Of a stretch of 64,000 bases of DNA, positions 33,001 to 43,600 are shown in pieces (position 1 is the stretch's first letter; each line of letters starts with the position of its first letter). This stretch comes from Brachionus plicatilis (lineage: Eukaryota > Rotifera > Eurotatoria > Ploima > Brachionidae). The notes beneath the pieces were generated by a model, which was not told the DNA's origin, searched no databases, and worked only from the letters and a program-made list of their open reading frames with translations. The position numbers and the translations under genes were made by a program. The stretch lies in contig QEOQ01000433.1 in the NCBI GenBank assembly GCA_010279815.1, positions 9,022 to 73,021 on the forward strand, given 5' to 3'.

Positions 33001-35858
33001 ATGGACACTCTCAAAGAAGCTGCTGAGCAAAAGGAAAAAGAATGGCGCCAAATTCAGGAACAAAGGTAATCAGATCAAAATGAAAATTAAAAAAATTAAT
33101 TATTCTCATACAAAAAGGATCCAAATGCTGGAAAAATCACTGTCCCAAAAAACAAGTGAACTCAAAGACGAGAAGTCCAAATTCGAGCAGCTGAGACAAG
33201 ACTTTAAATACAATTTAAAACTCCTAGAGGAAAGAGATTCTGAATTGGAAAAATTCGAACAATCTATTTCAAGTAAATCAATAAACTTTAAAAAAAAATT
33301 TTTTTTTTCAATTTTTTATTCTAGATATTCGTAGACAGTTATCGGAAAAAAATGCCGAAATTAGTGATCTAAAAATTCGGCTTGATGACTACAAAAAGTT
33401 GAAAGAAGAGGAAAAAAATTCTTTAGACGAATTAAAAAAATATTATATAAACCGTTTAAATCAAAAAAATAATGATCTAGAAAAATATAAAAATGCCAAA
33501 GACATGGAAATTGGTGTTGAACGGACCCAAATCGAAAAACTAAAAAGAACCCTTCAAATTCAAATAAAAGATTTGGAATTTGATTTGGACAAACAAAGGG
33601 ACGAGATGCGCAATGAATTTGATCAAATAATGAAAAAAAGCGAGCACGAACACCGCATTCAGACCGATGAGTTCAACACGACCATCTTGGCCAAGGACTT
33701 GGAAATAAAAATGCTCCGAAACGAGCTGAGTTATGTCAGACAAGATCTGGACAAAGTAAAGGATACCACCGAACACACAGAAACAAATGTAAAGGACATG
33801 CAGCGATTATTGAAGGAAAAAGAATGGCAATTGCACGACACATCTGTCATCAAGGACGCCCAAATCAAGGATCTTCAATCAAAAATCGCCAACATGGAGA
33901 CCAAAAATGCGTCTGTTCTAGAGGACCTAAAGCGCAAAAATCAAGAATCAAATCGATTGTTGAATGAAAAAAATTTTTTAATTGAAAATTTAAAAGGTTC
34001 TCTAGAAGAAGAAAAATTAAAAATAATTAATTTAAGTCAACAATTGAATGAGTATAAAAATATAAAGTTTGATAATAGTGAAGAAGATAATCTAAGACAA
34101 CAGATGGAATTGAGAGAAACTGAGCTTAAAACAGCCCGGGAAGAAATTGAAAAATTAAAAGCCAAACAAACAGTAAGGACCAATTTTGACCAAGACTTGA
34201 AGTATGACATAGAATCACTTAGATCACGGTGTGCTCAATTAGAAGCTGAAAAGTCATCAGTGGAGGCTGGATGGCGCGCAAAATATCTGGAACTAGAAAA
34301 TTCTAAAATTGAAAATTCAGACCTGGTCAACAAAAGTCTCCAAGAGTCCAGAGATCAAGCTTTGGCACAAGTGCAAAATTTAGAACAAAAATTAGCTTAC
34401 AAAGAAAGTGTCATCAAGTCAATTCTTTCTTCTGATCCATTGGGAACTCATCTGGACCAAATACAGAATTTAAGCGAAAGTAAACTCGCTGATGAGAATG
34501 AAAAATTGAAGCTGATCATAAAACAAATGAGACAGGAAATGGAAATGGTGGCTACTGGAGAAAACAACGGAGCAGATAAATTCAACCAAGACTTGGAAAA
34601 ACAATTGTTTGAGTTGAAGCAAAAAAACCGAGATCTACAGTCCAAAATAGACGAGTATGTGCTGGGACAAAAGATGCCAGATTCAAAGCTTACTGACAAC
34701 ACAATTCTCAATTCACACATGAAATCTCTGAACGAAACAATTGATCTTTTGCGCAAAGAAAAAGTAGACTTGACTGCCTTTTGTAAGAAACAACAGGCTA
34801 AATTGGTTTGCTTGGAAAAACAAGCGAATGATGCAAGTGAAAAAGAAAGAGTCAAGCAGACACAATTGGACACCCTCAAGTATGAATTGGGATGTCAGGA
34901 GCGCAGAATGAGCACAGAAATATCCAATCTGAGGACTATAGTTCAAAATTTGGAGCTTGAGCTGCAGACCACCAGACACGAAGCAGATGAATACCACAAA
35001 ATTACCATAGAGAAAAATTCAGAAATATCCTCTCTGGAGCACCGGATCACTGAGCTCAATTTAAAATTGTCTTCTAGTGGACAAACAATCAATTTTGGCG
35101 CACAAGAACTGTTCATTGAGCAGCTAAAGGAAGAGATCAAGAGATTGTCTGATCTGAATCAGCAAATGCAAATAAAGACTCGACAATTGAACCACGAAAA
35201 TTTGAGGCTGAAACAAGGACAGAATGGCAGAGAGAATGTAATAGATGATTCAGAGTCCGATGAGGAAGTGGAAGTTAAGAGGAGACAAGAAATTGATGCT
35301 TTAAAGGTGAAATTAAAAACAGCGGCCAAGTATATAAATAGTTTGATTGGGGAAAAAGAGCATTTGATTGAGTTGAGTAATCAATTGAGGGGAGAATTGA
35401 ACAGGGTTAAGTTTGATAATGAGAGTTTGGCTTTGGTTAGGGCGAACAGAGAGAGTGAGTTTATGGTCGAAATGGTCAAGCCAAGAACTGTGTTTAGTGG
35501 TAGATTGGAACAATTGGAAAAGCAGCAGTATGAATTGACCAAAAGACAATTGAGTGAAAATAAAAAGGCTGATTTGCCTGTCAGGGATAAACAAGTGTAT
35601 AAAGTTAATAATTATTCTAATGAGATTGGGTTGAGTACGGATGAAACTGTCAGCTCATCGGTTAAGTCAGAGAATTTAAAGGAGATTTGGAAGATTTTGG
35701 AGGAAAATGTTGATCAGTCGGCTGAGATTAAACCACAGGTTAAAAAAGCTGTCATCAATACGTCCAAATCGCCTAGTTTGAAGCCAAAAACGCCAAGACA
35801 AATGGGAAAAAATGCTATCCAAAAACCAAAGATTCGCAATTATAATTTTAAAGATTAA
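33001..35858 (+). CDS. CCDC57: CCDC57-like coiled-coil protein (three exons)
   Basis: Exons 33001-33065, 33118-33272 and 33325-35858, with two 52-bp GT-AG introns, give a continuous frame of 917 residues, close to the length of vertebrate CCDC57. The start MDTLKEAAEQKEKEWRQIQ and the signature DFKYNLKLLEERDSELEKFE match the N-terminus of CCDC57 as I remember the family, as does HEHRIQTDEFNTTILAKDLE further in. Almost the whole protein is coiled coil up to about residue 780, followed by a basic, Ser/Pro-rich tail. In vertebrates CCDC57 is a centrosome/centriolar-satellite and microtubule-associated protein needed for centriole duplication and ciliogenesis. That role here is by homology. Codon use and GC are higher than in the surroundings. 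An AATAAA lies at about 35882, shortly after the stop. Confidence 0.85.
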
Positions 35859-36667
35859 TTTTTTATTTGTTTTTTTTTTCGAATAAAATTTATTTTTAAT
35901 AATTTTGATTTTTCTTTGTTAATTACTATTCATGTTTTTTATTATTAATGACCTATGAGGTTTTGATAATTGTACTGCTTTATTATAATAAAAATATAAA
36001 GAAAAAAATAACAGTTCAATTTTCTGAATTGACTAAAATTTAGGAGATAAAAAATTATTTGAATACTTTCAATTTCTTTTCATATGATTTAGATTATTAC
36101 TTAGATACTCTATTTAATAGTAATTGACCACTTCAAAAACAATTAAAAAGAAAAAGAAATAATGTTCAACAAAATAAAAGAAAAAAAACTCGAAAATTTT
36201 ATATTATTATTTAATTAATATAGAAAATTAATGTTAATTAAATTTATATACTAATATTAATTTATATACTCATACCACCTTGAATTTTAAATTAATAATT
36301 AATTAAATTAATTAATTATAAAATATCTGTCTAATTTTGATCAAATACAAGAAAAATATAACTATGATGTGATATAAAATAACTTTTATTGAGTTTAACC
36401 CTAAACTACAGCGCTTTTTTATTTCATCAACCATTAGGATGGAGGTTAATTTTTGGTCAAATTTTTTTATCTAAGAACTTCTTTATTTTAATTTTATATG
36501 TTTTTGATTTTAGTCAATATTTTTTTTATTAAGAGAAGCTATTTATATATTTAAGCTTTTGATTTTTTAAATGCGACAATCTAAATCTCATTAAAAAAAT
36601 AAAAATAAAATTAAAGTTAAAAGAAAATAAAAGAAAATTAAAAAGAGATATATTGGAAAAGAATGTA
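35859..36667. other. 3' flank of CCDC57-like gene, no gene seen
   Basis: Contains the probable polyadenylation signal near 35882 and then AT-rich sequence with no supported features up to the MITE. Confidence 0.5.
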
Positions 36668-37293
36668 CAGTGCACTCGCGCTATAACGATTCGCTTTATT
36701 ACGAATATCGCGTTACAGCGAATGATGTATAAGCCCCGATTTCCTCTCCATTCAAATCAATGGCTAACAAAATATCATATTACGAATATGAAATTATGAA
36801 AAATTCGCTACTGCGAATGGGAAATCAAAGCCCATTTTCATACTTAACTTAACATAACAACGTTAATTGTCACTTTCTTTAACGAATACAATCTTTTTTT
36901 AGCACATTCGTTATAATTTTTGTTTATCAATGAAATTTTAATCTGTATGTGTCAACTCCTGAAAAATAATGACAAAATAAAAAGAAATCAACCAATCAAA
37001 AATTATTATATAAGCCTCTATTCAATCAATCGATTCAAAAAATCAATCGAAAAGTTTTTTCAGTTTATCTAATTAGTTTATTTAATTTTTTCTTATTTTT
37101 ATTGTTTATGTTAATTTCTTTGTGTTTTCTTATCTTATTTTGTCAATAAAAAATAATAAAAAATCTATCAACCGCCCAATTATACATTTTTTTTAACACC
37201 AATCAATTAACATGGAAAATTTGATATAACGATTTTTCATATAACGAATGACATTATAAAGTCCCGCTCTTTCGTTGTAGCGCGAGTGCACTG
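36668..37293. mobile_element. pogo/Tigger-like MITE with 22-bp TIRs
   Basis: 626 bp bounded by cagtgcactcgcgctataac and its inverted counterpart cagtgcactcgcgctacaac, one mismatch in about 22 bp, each flanked by TA. The interior repeats tacgaat/ataacgaat motifs and the phrase cattataaagtcccgctctt, the style of Tigger/pogo elements. No transposase frame is present. It sits upstream of the decayed ATPase copy at 37401. Confidence 0.88.
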
Positions 37294-37400
37294 TAATAGA
37301 GACATTATTATTTGTGTATCTGTGTTGAGATAAAGCCAGTTAAGAATTTAATTTAAAACGAAAATTAAATTAAATTAAAAAATTTGATAAAAAAATTGTT

Positions 37401-38395
37401 TAGTTATAATGAACATGATGATGATTATGATCCGGTCAAAACTGATCATCCTTTGCTCACTGAAAATGTATTGAAAAATTTTGATAGAATATTTACCAAA
37501 AACTAACGATTCTGAAGATTATCAAGTTTTTATTTACGAAAAAATGGAAGAAAATTTGAAAATTATTCAAAAATATGAAAAAGATAAATTCAATAGGGAC
37601 AAATTTATGAATGATATAAATGAGGATTCATCAGATTATTTCAAAGAATTGAAAAACTATAATGACGGGAAAAAGCAGAAGATCTAGATTTGAAATTTAC
37701 TGATTTTATTAAAAAAGTCTCGAAAGATTTTACCATTGCTTTGATTCAACTTTTTTTAATTCAAACTTAAAAAAATATTCTTCATTTTACACTTCTTCAA
37801 ATCAAATTCATCTGCAAATTTTTTAGAATTTTGCAAAATTTTTTTCAGAAATTATTTAAATAAAATAAAACCAGAAAATGTTGAAAATGTTATTCAAATT
37901 ATAAACCGCGCAACTGAAAATGAAGACAAAATATATTTTGACGTATTCAAAAAATTTTAAAACAAATTCTGATGATTTGTGCAGGATTTGTTGAAATATC
38001 AGATATTAATGAGCGCATAATATTTAAAAAAAGAAGAAGGCTAAATTTAATAACTATCGCCAGGAGAGAGACTAATTTTACATTTAATTTTTTTTATTAA
38101 AAATAAAGAAAATATTAAAATGAAGAATTTTGATATAAATATTAAACAAGTTTTATTATTAGATGAACCAGATTCTCATTGTGAAGCTAATCTAGTCGGT
38201 AAATTTATTGATTTAATAAATGCGGAATTAATTGAATATTTAAAAATTCAAGTTATATTAACGACTCACAATTATTTTTTAAAAATTTGTAAAATTAAGG
38301 AAAATAACCTTAATGTGATCAAAAATGAAAATGATCATTTAGAAATTGTAAAAGATGTAAATAAACGAACATCATATGATGATTATTTGGAATAA
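37401..38395 (+). pseudogene. Decayed copy of the ATPase-nuclease gene (ATPase part)
   Basis: The DNA follows 43810-44730 in order: the acidic EHDDDYDP stretch, the FDRI/EYL segment, SEDYQVFIY, a shortened middle, the remains of the SPGER signature (tatcgccaggagagagacta), and a well-preserved Walker B block (QVLLLDEPDSHCEANLV) with the ILTTHNYF switch. The Walker A segment is missing, there are several deletions and frame changes, and the C-terminal nuclease part is absent. It is a 5'- and 3'-truncated pseudogene of 43601-45631, and the preserved Walker B block suggests moderate age. Confidence 0.85.
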
Positions 38396-38569
38396 TAAAT
38401 TATTAAATGTTTTTTTGAAAATACTGATTATTATAAAAAAAAATAATGCTTCTCAATTATATTCGAAAATAAAGGTAAGAATCTATAGGTATCAAAGTCA
38501 AAAATCTAAAATTCAGAAAAACAACAAAAAAAAGCATAATGGCTGGAAATTAAAATTTTTGAAAAATCT

Positions 38570-39210
38570 GAACAGCTTTTAAATTAAATCTTAATTATAA
38601 AATTAAAAATTGTAACTATTTTCTAAAAAGCTATGGTAACGAAATGATCAAAGTAATCTGTGCGAAATATAATTTTCTTTGGATTTTTGTTGAAAAGCTC
38701 AGTTAAAACATTATTTTTGAATTTTTTTAATTTTTGAAAATATAATTTTTATTTTCCAATAAAACAACTAGGATAGTACCAATTTAGTACGTAAAACAAA
38801 AAATTTAGATTTTCAGCATTTGATATAGTTAAAAGTTTCTAGATTTCTAGTTTCTAGTTTCTAGTTATTGAGTCAGTCCCAAACTAAAATTTCGGATTTG
38901 AGAACATGGTTGGACTCTATAAGATAGGATAAAATGTCACATTATCTTGAGGATAAAAGCTGAATTCGGGTTATTTTTGACTTTTTTGGACTGACTCGTT
39001 TGCAAGTTTAATGGGTTTTTTTTATTCAATGATGGTATAATAGGAAATCAAAATTTTTTATGAACGATAATAAAGTTTGTAACTCGGTGATCTCATATTT
39101 TTCTTAAATATAAATCTTTTATGTATTAGTGTTTTTTTCTTTTATTTTAATTTGATGTAAGGGAATTTTTTTTAATTTTATTTTAAAAAAATATTTATCT
39201 ATTATAAATT
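38570..39210. repeat. Dispersed repeat, diverged copy of 41160-41900
   Basis: Segments such as aatgatcaaagtaatctgtg and tttggatttttgttgaaaagctca have close counterparts at about 41245-41300, and 39070-39200 matches 41745-41880 (ttgatgtaagggaattt). Between them lies a tctagtttc microsatellite (38838-38868). This links the repeats downstream of the ATPase pseudogene with the large repeat at 41.6 kb. Confidence 0.5.
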
Positions 39211-40239
39211 ATAATTAAAAAAAAAGCAGTATTTTGGTAACAAAATAAAATATTATTTACTTTTATTTTAAACACCTAGTTTTTTCATTAACAAACGAGC
39301 GTGGCATATTATAATATACTATTTTTACCTTTCGATTACAACATTTATATTTTTTTTCTTTAAAACGACATTCACTGCATAATTTAAAAACTTAATTCAA
39401 ATTTATTCAACTTTCTTTCAAATAAAAATTTTATTTCTCCATCAACTAAAGCCTGCATACCAATCCATCTGTCATTTTGTGTCCTGCTATTGAATGTAGT
39501 GCTTTATGTAGGTTTCACTACACAACCTGTTGTTTTTCTTCTCTTTTTATTTGCCACACAATTTACACAAAAATTGTTGAAGACTATAATAGGTTTATTA
39601 TATAAAACTAGAGAAACCATTTCTTTTAAACGATGTGGATAATGATTTGGGTTTTCAGAACATTTGTATTTGGAATCAAAATTTTTATTCTAAGTGAAAA
39701 AGTTAATCTTATCTTTTCTACATCATATAAAACTATGACAAGGCCTACCGTAAATCCTTACAAATTACACTCGGACTGTGGCGTATTAATAGCCATAAGC
39801 CAAGTATCTAAGACTCGGTTAGAACCAGAATTTTTTTAAATTTCATTTTCACTTTAACCCCTTGGTTTATGAAGAAAATAAAAATCAAACTTTTTAATTA
39901 ACATATAAAATTTCAGCTATTACCTTAGTGTGTTTTTTATTAACCAGATAGTGTTTACGACTTTAATAATATAATCACAAAAAGAATAATAAGCGCTGCA
40001 CAAAAAAAACATCCCCTTCCAGTCAGGAAAAATATATACTCTCCCGCATGAAATCGTTTACTTATTAAAAGAACGCAGGAAAACCAGGAAGTTTTTCCAA
40101 ATAACTCGTTTTCAATGGTATAATAAAACAATAACTAGACAAATTAACAAAGTATAAAAAAAATTAAGATTAAATTTAATATTTGATATCAAGGTTTTCA
40201 AATATTAAATTTAATTTGATATCAAAAATTCAACTATTT
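39211..40239. other. Unassigned repeat-rich stretch
   Basis: AT-rich with slightly more balanced patches (39440-39560). An antisense reading near 39430-39540 looks weakly coding but is broken. I cannot name it. It could belong to the transposase relic that follows. Confidence 0.3.
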
Positions 40240-40595
40240 TGGCTTTTACTTCGGGCGACATTTTTCTTTACCATTGTCTAAATGTGTATGCTCATTGACT
40301 GATTCATAAACACTAACTTTTTGATTTCGCTCAAATAATGTAAATGTAATTTTTTTTACACTGTTTTCCCTGAATTTTGATAAATTACACCGATAATAAA
40401 CTTTTTGACCATCAACACAAGAATTTTTTAGGCCATTTCGCCCAAACTATCGAAATTGAATGAAGAGCTTCTTCTGTTGTTTCAAGACAATTCTTTAATT
40501 TAAATTATGCCGAAAAGATTCTATTTTCTTTAATATTTTTTCGACATCATTTTCACCATCACTTGTGTCAATGTCACAGATATTATCAGGTGAAC
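40240..40595 (-). pseudogene. Relic of a FLYWCH-like zinc finger (transposase-associated)
   Basis: Antisense reading gives a decayed protein with one in-frame stop and frame changes. The recognisable core is VDGQKVYYRCNLSKFR, then about 25 residues later an EHTH motif. The pattern YYRC...H.H is that of FLYWCH/WRKY-type zinc fingers found at the N-terminus of MULE-type transposases and their domesticated relatives. The upstream part (KKIESFRHN) fits the same kind of protein. The rest of a transposase is not visible. The identification is by pattern only. Confidence 0.45.
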
Positions 40596-40764
40596 AACAT
40601 TATTTTTTAAAATTTTTCCTCTTGAAATCATTTTTGTTTGTTTTTTTGAATGATAATCAATTCACTCTTTTTTATTTTATCGATTATTCAATTAATTAAA
40701 TACCCAAAAGCCATCTCTATTACTTCATTCCGGTTTTAATTTTATCATAAAACTTAGCGCTCTT

Positions 40765-40965
40765 GTTTTTTATTCTAGCACTTTGATCTTTTACAGAGCA
40801 TTATTAATTTTAGCACTTAGCATTTCAAATAACTTACCTAGCATTTTTATTCTTAGACTTAGTTTTTTTTTACCTAGCATTTTTAATTTTATTCCTAGTA
40901 TTTTTTTTTAAACATTAACCGAGCATTTTTAATTTTTTACCTAGCATTTGAATGCATGCCACTTA
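40765..40965. repeat. Degenerate 'cctagcatttttaatttt' tandem repeat
   Basis: At least five imperfect copies of a unit of roughly 20-45 bp around tagcatttttaatttt (for example at about 40805, 40850, 40877, 40920 and 40943). No coding potential. Probably a decayed minisatellite. Confidence 0.6.
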
Positions 40966-41593
40966 ATTTTATCCTAAATTATGCCAATATTTTTCAAATG
41001 TTAGCTTGAAATTAAAAAATCTTAAAATATTTTGTAACAAAATCAATGATTTAGTGTTGTTAGCTTCCGCATTATTTTAATTTTTTATATTATTGTATAA
41101 ATCTTTACTTCAAACTTTTTTGAAAAAACGCGTGTTTGAAATTTAATTTTGGAGATGTCTTAAAAGTTTTTAAATTAAATTCTAATTCAGAAATTAAAAA
41201 TAGTAAATATTTGCCAAAAGCGTGGCTCATAAAGATATGGCAAAGGAATGATAAAAGTAATCTGTAAATTATGATTTTACCTTGGATTTTTATTCAGAAG
41301 CTCATTAGAATAAATTGTTTTTCTTAGAATTTTTTCTCGATAGAAAATAATTTTAAAAAAAAGCATTCTTTAAGACAATTTATTTTTAATTTTAAAATTA
41401 TTCAATTGAAAATGTAAAATAAATATTGAAATTTTCAAAAACTATCAAGGTTCGTTAAAACAGAAAAGGCCAAGAAGCTTAGCCTATTAAAGATAAAATT
41501 TTGTAGTTCAAACAATTTAAAAAATACGAATAAAAATAATAGTAATAATAATAAAGTTTAATGACTATAACAGAAAGTGACAGAGCTTTAATG

Positions 41594-42428
41594 ACTTGTT
41601 GAAAAGTGAATAAATCGATTTTAATCTATTTATCTTATTATTGATTTTAAGAAAAATCATTAGGCATATTTTTAAGCACTCAGTATATGTTAAGTAGGAC
41701 CTTTTCTATTTTTATTTGTGCAAATTTTTTTAATAAATATATAAAGGTTGTAATACAGTAATCTCCTATTTTTTAAATAGTTATCTTTTATTAATATTTT
41801 GATGTTTAATTTTTAATTTAATGTAAGGGAATTTATTTTAAATTTTATTTTTTTTAAATATTTTTCACTTGCTTCTCACAAATTTTATAATTCGTAATAT
41901 TTTCGAATCTTTTATCAATATAATAAATTTTTTAATTGTGTGAAAGAATATATGAAAAAATTTTCGTTTTTTATACTTTTTCTGGTACTTTTTTTATATT
42001 GCCAACGTCTTTGGTGATTTTGCGTTGTTCGTTTTTTTTATCGCATTTACATTCAATTATTTAATTTTTTTGATGGTGTTATAAAAACAATTATATTTTT
42101 ACTATTACAATATTATTTTTAGCATTGATTAAATTCTTTAAAAGTAGTTTACAATTATACAAAAAGCATGACTTTGACTTGACTTGGCTTGTGACTTTGC
42201 TTATTTAATAGTTAATGTAGGACTCCTAGCTACCGCATTTTTAATGACTTGATACAAAAATTTATATCAAATAATCTTTCAGATTATTAGCTTTTTTTAA
42301 ACTCTTTATCATTTAAGTCAAATAGGTTAGTTGATTTAATTAGTCGTTTATAGTGACTTTACTGAATAAACTATGTTACTACAATGGGTCTCCCTTTTCA
42401 ACAAAAAAATAATCAAAAAAAATACTTT
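41594..42428. repeat. Dispersed repeat, copy 2 (partner at 1-829)
   Basis: Collinear, same-strand copy of the window's first 829 bp with only scattered substitutions and small indels. The gactt run is one unit shorter here. The left boundary (acttgttgaaaagtgaataa) is shared with the very first base of the window, so copy 1 may begin exactly at the window edge or earlier. Confidence 0.85.
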
Positions 42429-42466
42429 TGGCACAAAAATTAAAAATAAATTAAATTCATTCAACG

Positions 42467-42976
42467 GCATTGTGAATTTTGGTGCAAAAATCAAAAACAA
42501 AATATAAAAAGTGCCAAAGCTTAAGTTCTGAAGGACCAAAACATGTTCTGTAAATTGTAGCAGCTGATAATTCCCTTGTACCACCACTATACTGATTCTG
42601 CAAAACTCTGCAATAAATATGCAAAATTCAGAACATTGTGAACTTTAGTACAAAAAACAAAAACAAAACATAAAAAACGCTAGAACTTTAATCTGGACCG
42701 GCTAAAACATATTCTGTAAATTTTAGCAACTGATACATTCTTTGTACCACCACTTAAAGTTGAATTAAATTTTTTTTTTAATATAATTTAGTATCCCAAA
42801 TTTACTATTTTCTAAGTTTTGCAGATTTAATGCAGAGTTTTGCAGAATCAGTATATTGGTGGTACAAAGGATGAATCAGCTGCTACAATTTACAGAACAT
42901 GTTTTGGTCCTTCAGAACTTAAGCTTTGGAACTTTTTATATTTTGTTTTTGATTTTTGTACCAAAATTCACAATGC
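42467..42976. repeat. Compound fold-back element
   Basis: Unit 42467-42617 (cattgtgaattttggtgcaa to actctgcaat) recurs directly in a more diverged form at 42634-42752 and in inverted form at 42831-42976 (gcagagttttgcagaatcag to ccaaaattcacaatgcc). The arms are about 145 bp. It shares the gcagagttttgcag and accaccact motifs with the element at 47655-48006 and, weakly, 53620-53937. No coding capacity. Confidence 0.8.
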
Positions 42977-43600
42977 CCACAAAAATTAATGGCTTGTTGG
43001 GAAAATTTTAAAAAAATTTATTCAAGAACTGTTATAAAGTTGAGCTTAACAGTAAGAAATTTTCTTGTAAGTTTTTCACTAAATTAGGATATTGTGCACA
43101 TTTATTGGCATTAAAAGAACTGTTTAAAAAAAGGACCAATTTGTCAATAAACCTAAAAGAGATAGAGCAAAAATGCAGAAAAATGGTTATCTTGAGACTA
43201 ATTTTTTTAATTTCTTTTCTTTAAGATTCGATATTTACTTTATTTACCTAACTTCCGCTTAAAAATATCATTAAATAAAATTTAAACTTTAAAAAAAATT
43301 TTTTTTATTATAAATATTTTTGTGTTGAAAAAAATTTTCCTTTAAGAATTATTTTCACACTCAGTTTTTTTGTGTTAAATGATTTTTTTTTTAAATATAA
43401 TTTTTTGTGCTGAGAAGAAATCGAATTGTGTTGAATGTTTTTTTCATTGTGCTAATCAGAAATGATTGTGCTGAAGTAATATTCCCTACTCCAATATTTA
43501 TGTTGCATTTAGGCTCCAATTATTTACTTTAAACTATCAATTAATAATTATTAAATGGTTAATAATTTTTATTGATAGATAACACCCCTTATTTAAACAA
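42977..43600. other. 5' flank of the ATPase-nuclease gene
   Basis: AT-rich, with repeated 'tgtgttgaa/tgtgctgaa' phrases at 43320-43480. No gene. Any promoter of the downstream gene would lie here, but I cannot pick out elements. Confidence 0.4.

Noticed and set aside
37401..38582. Treating the short frames as separate small genes
   Set aside because: They align in order to one ATPase gene with deletions and frameshifts, so they are one pseudogene.
42348..42587. 79-codon minus-strand frame
   Set aside because: Lies across the end of the dispersed repeat and a fold-back arm. Composition is repeat-driven.
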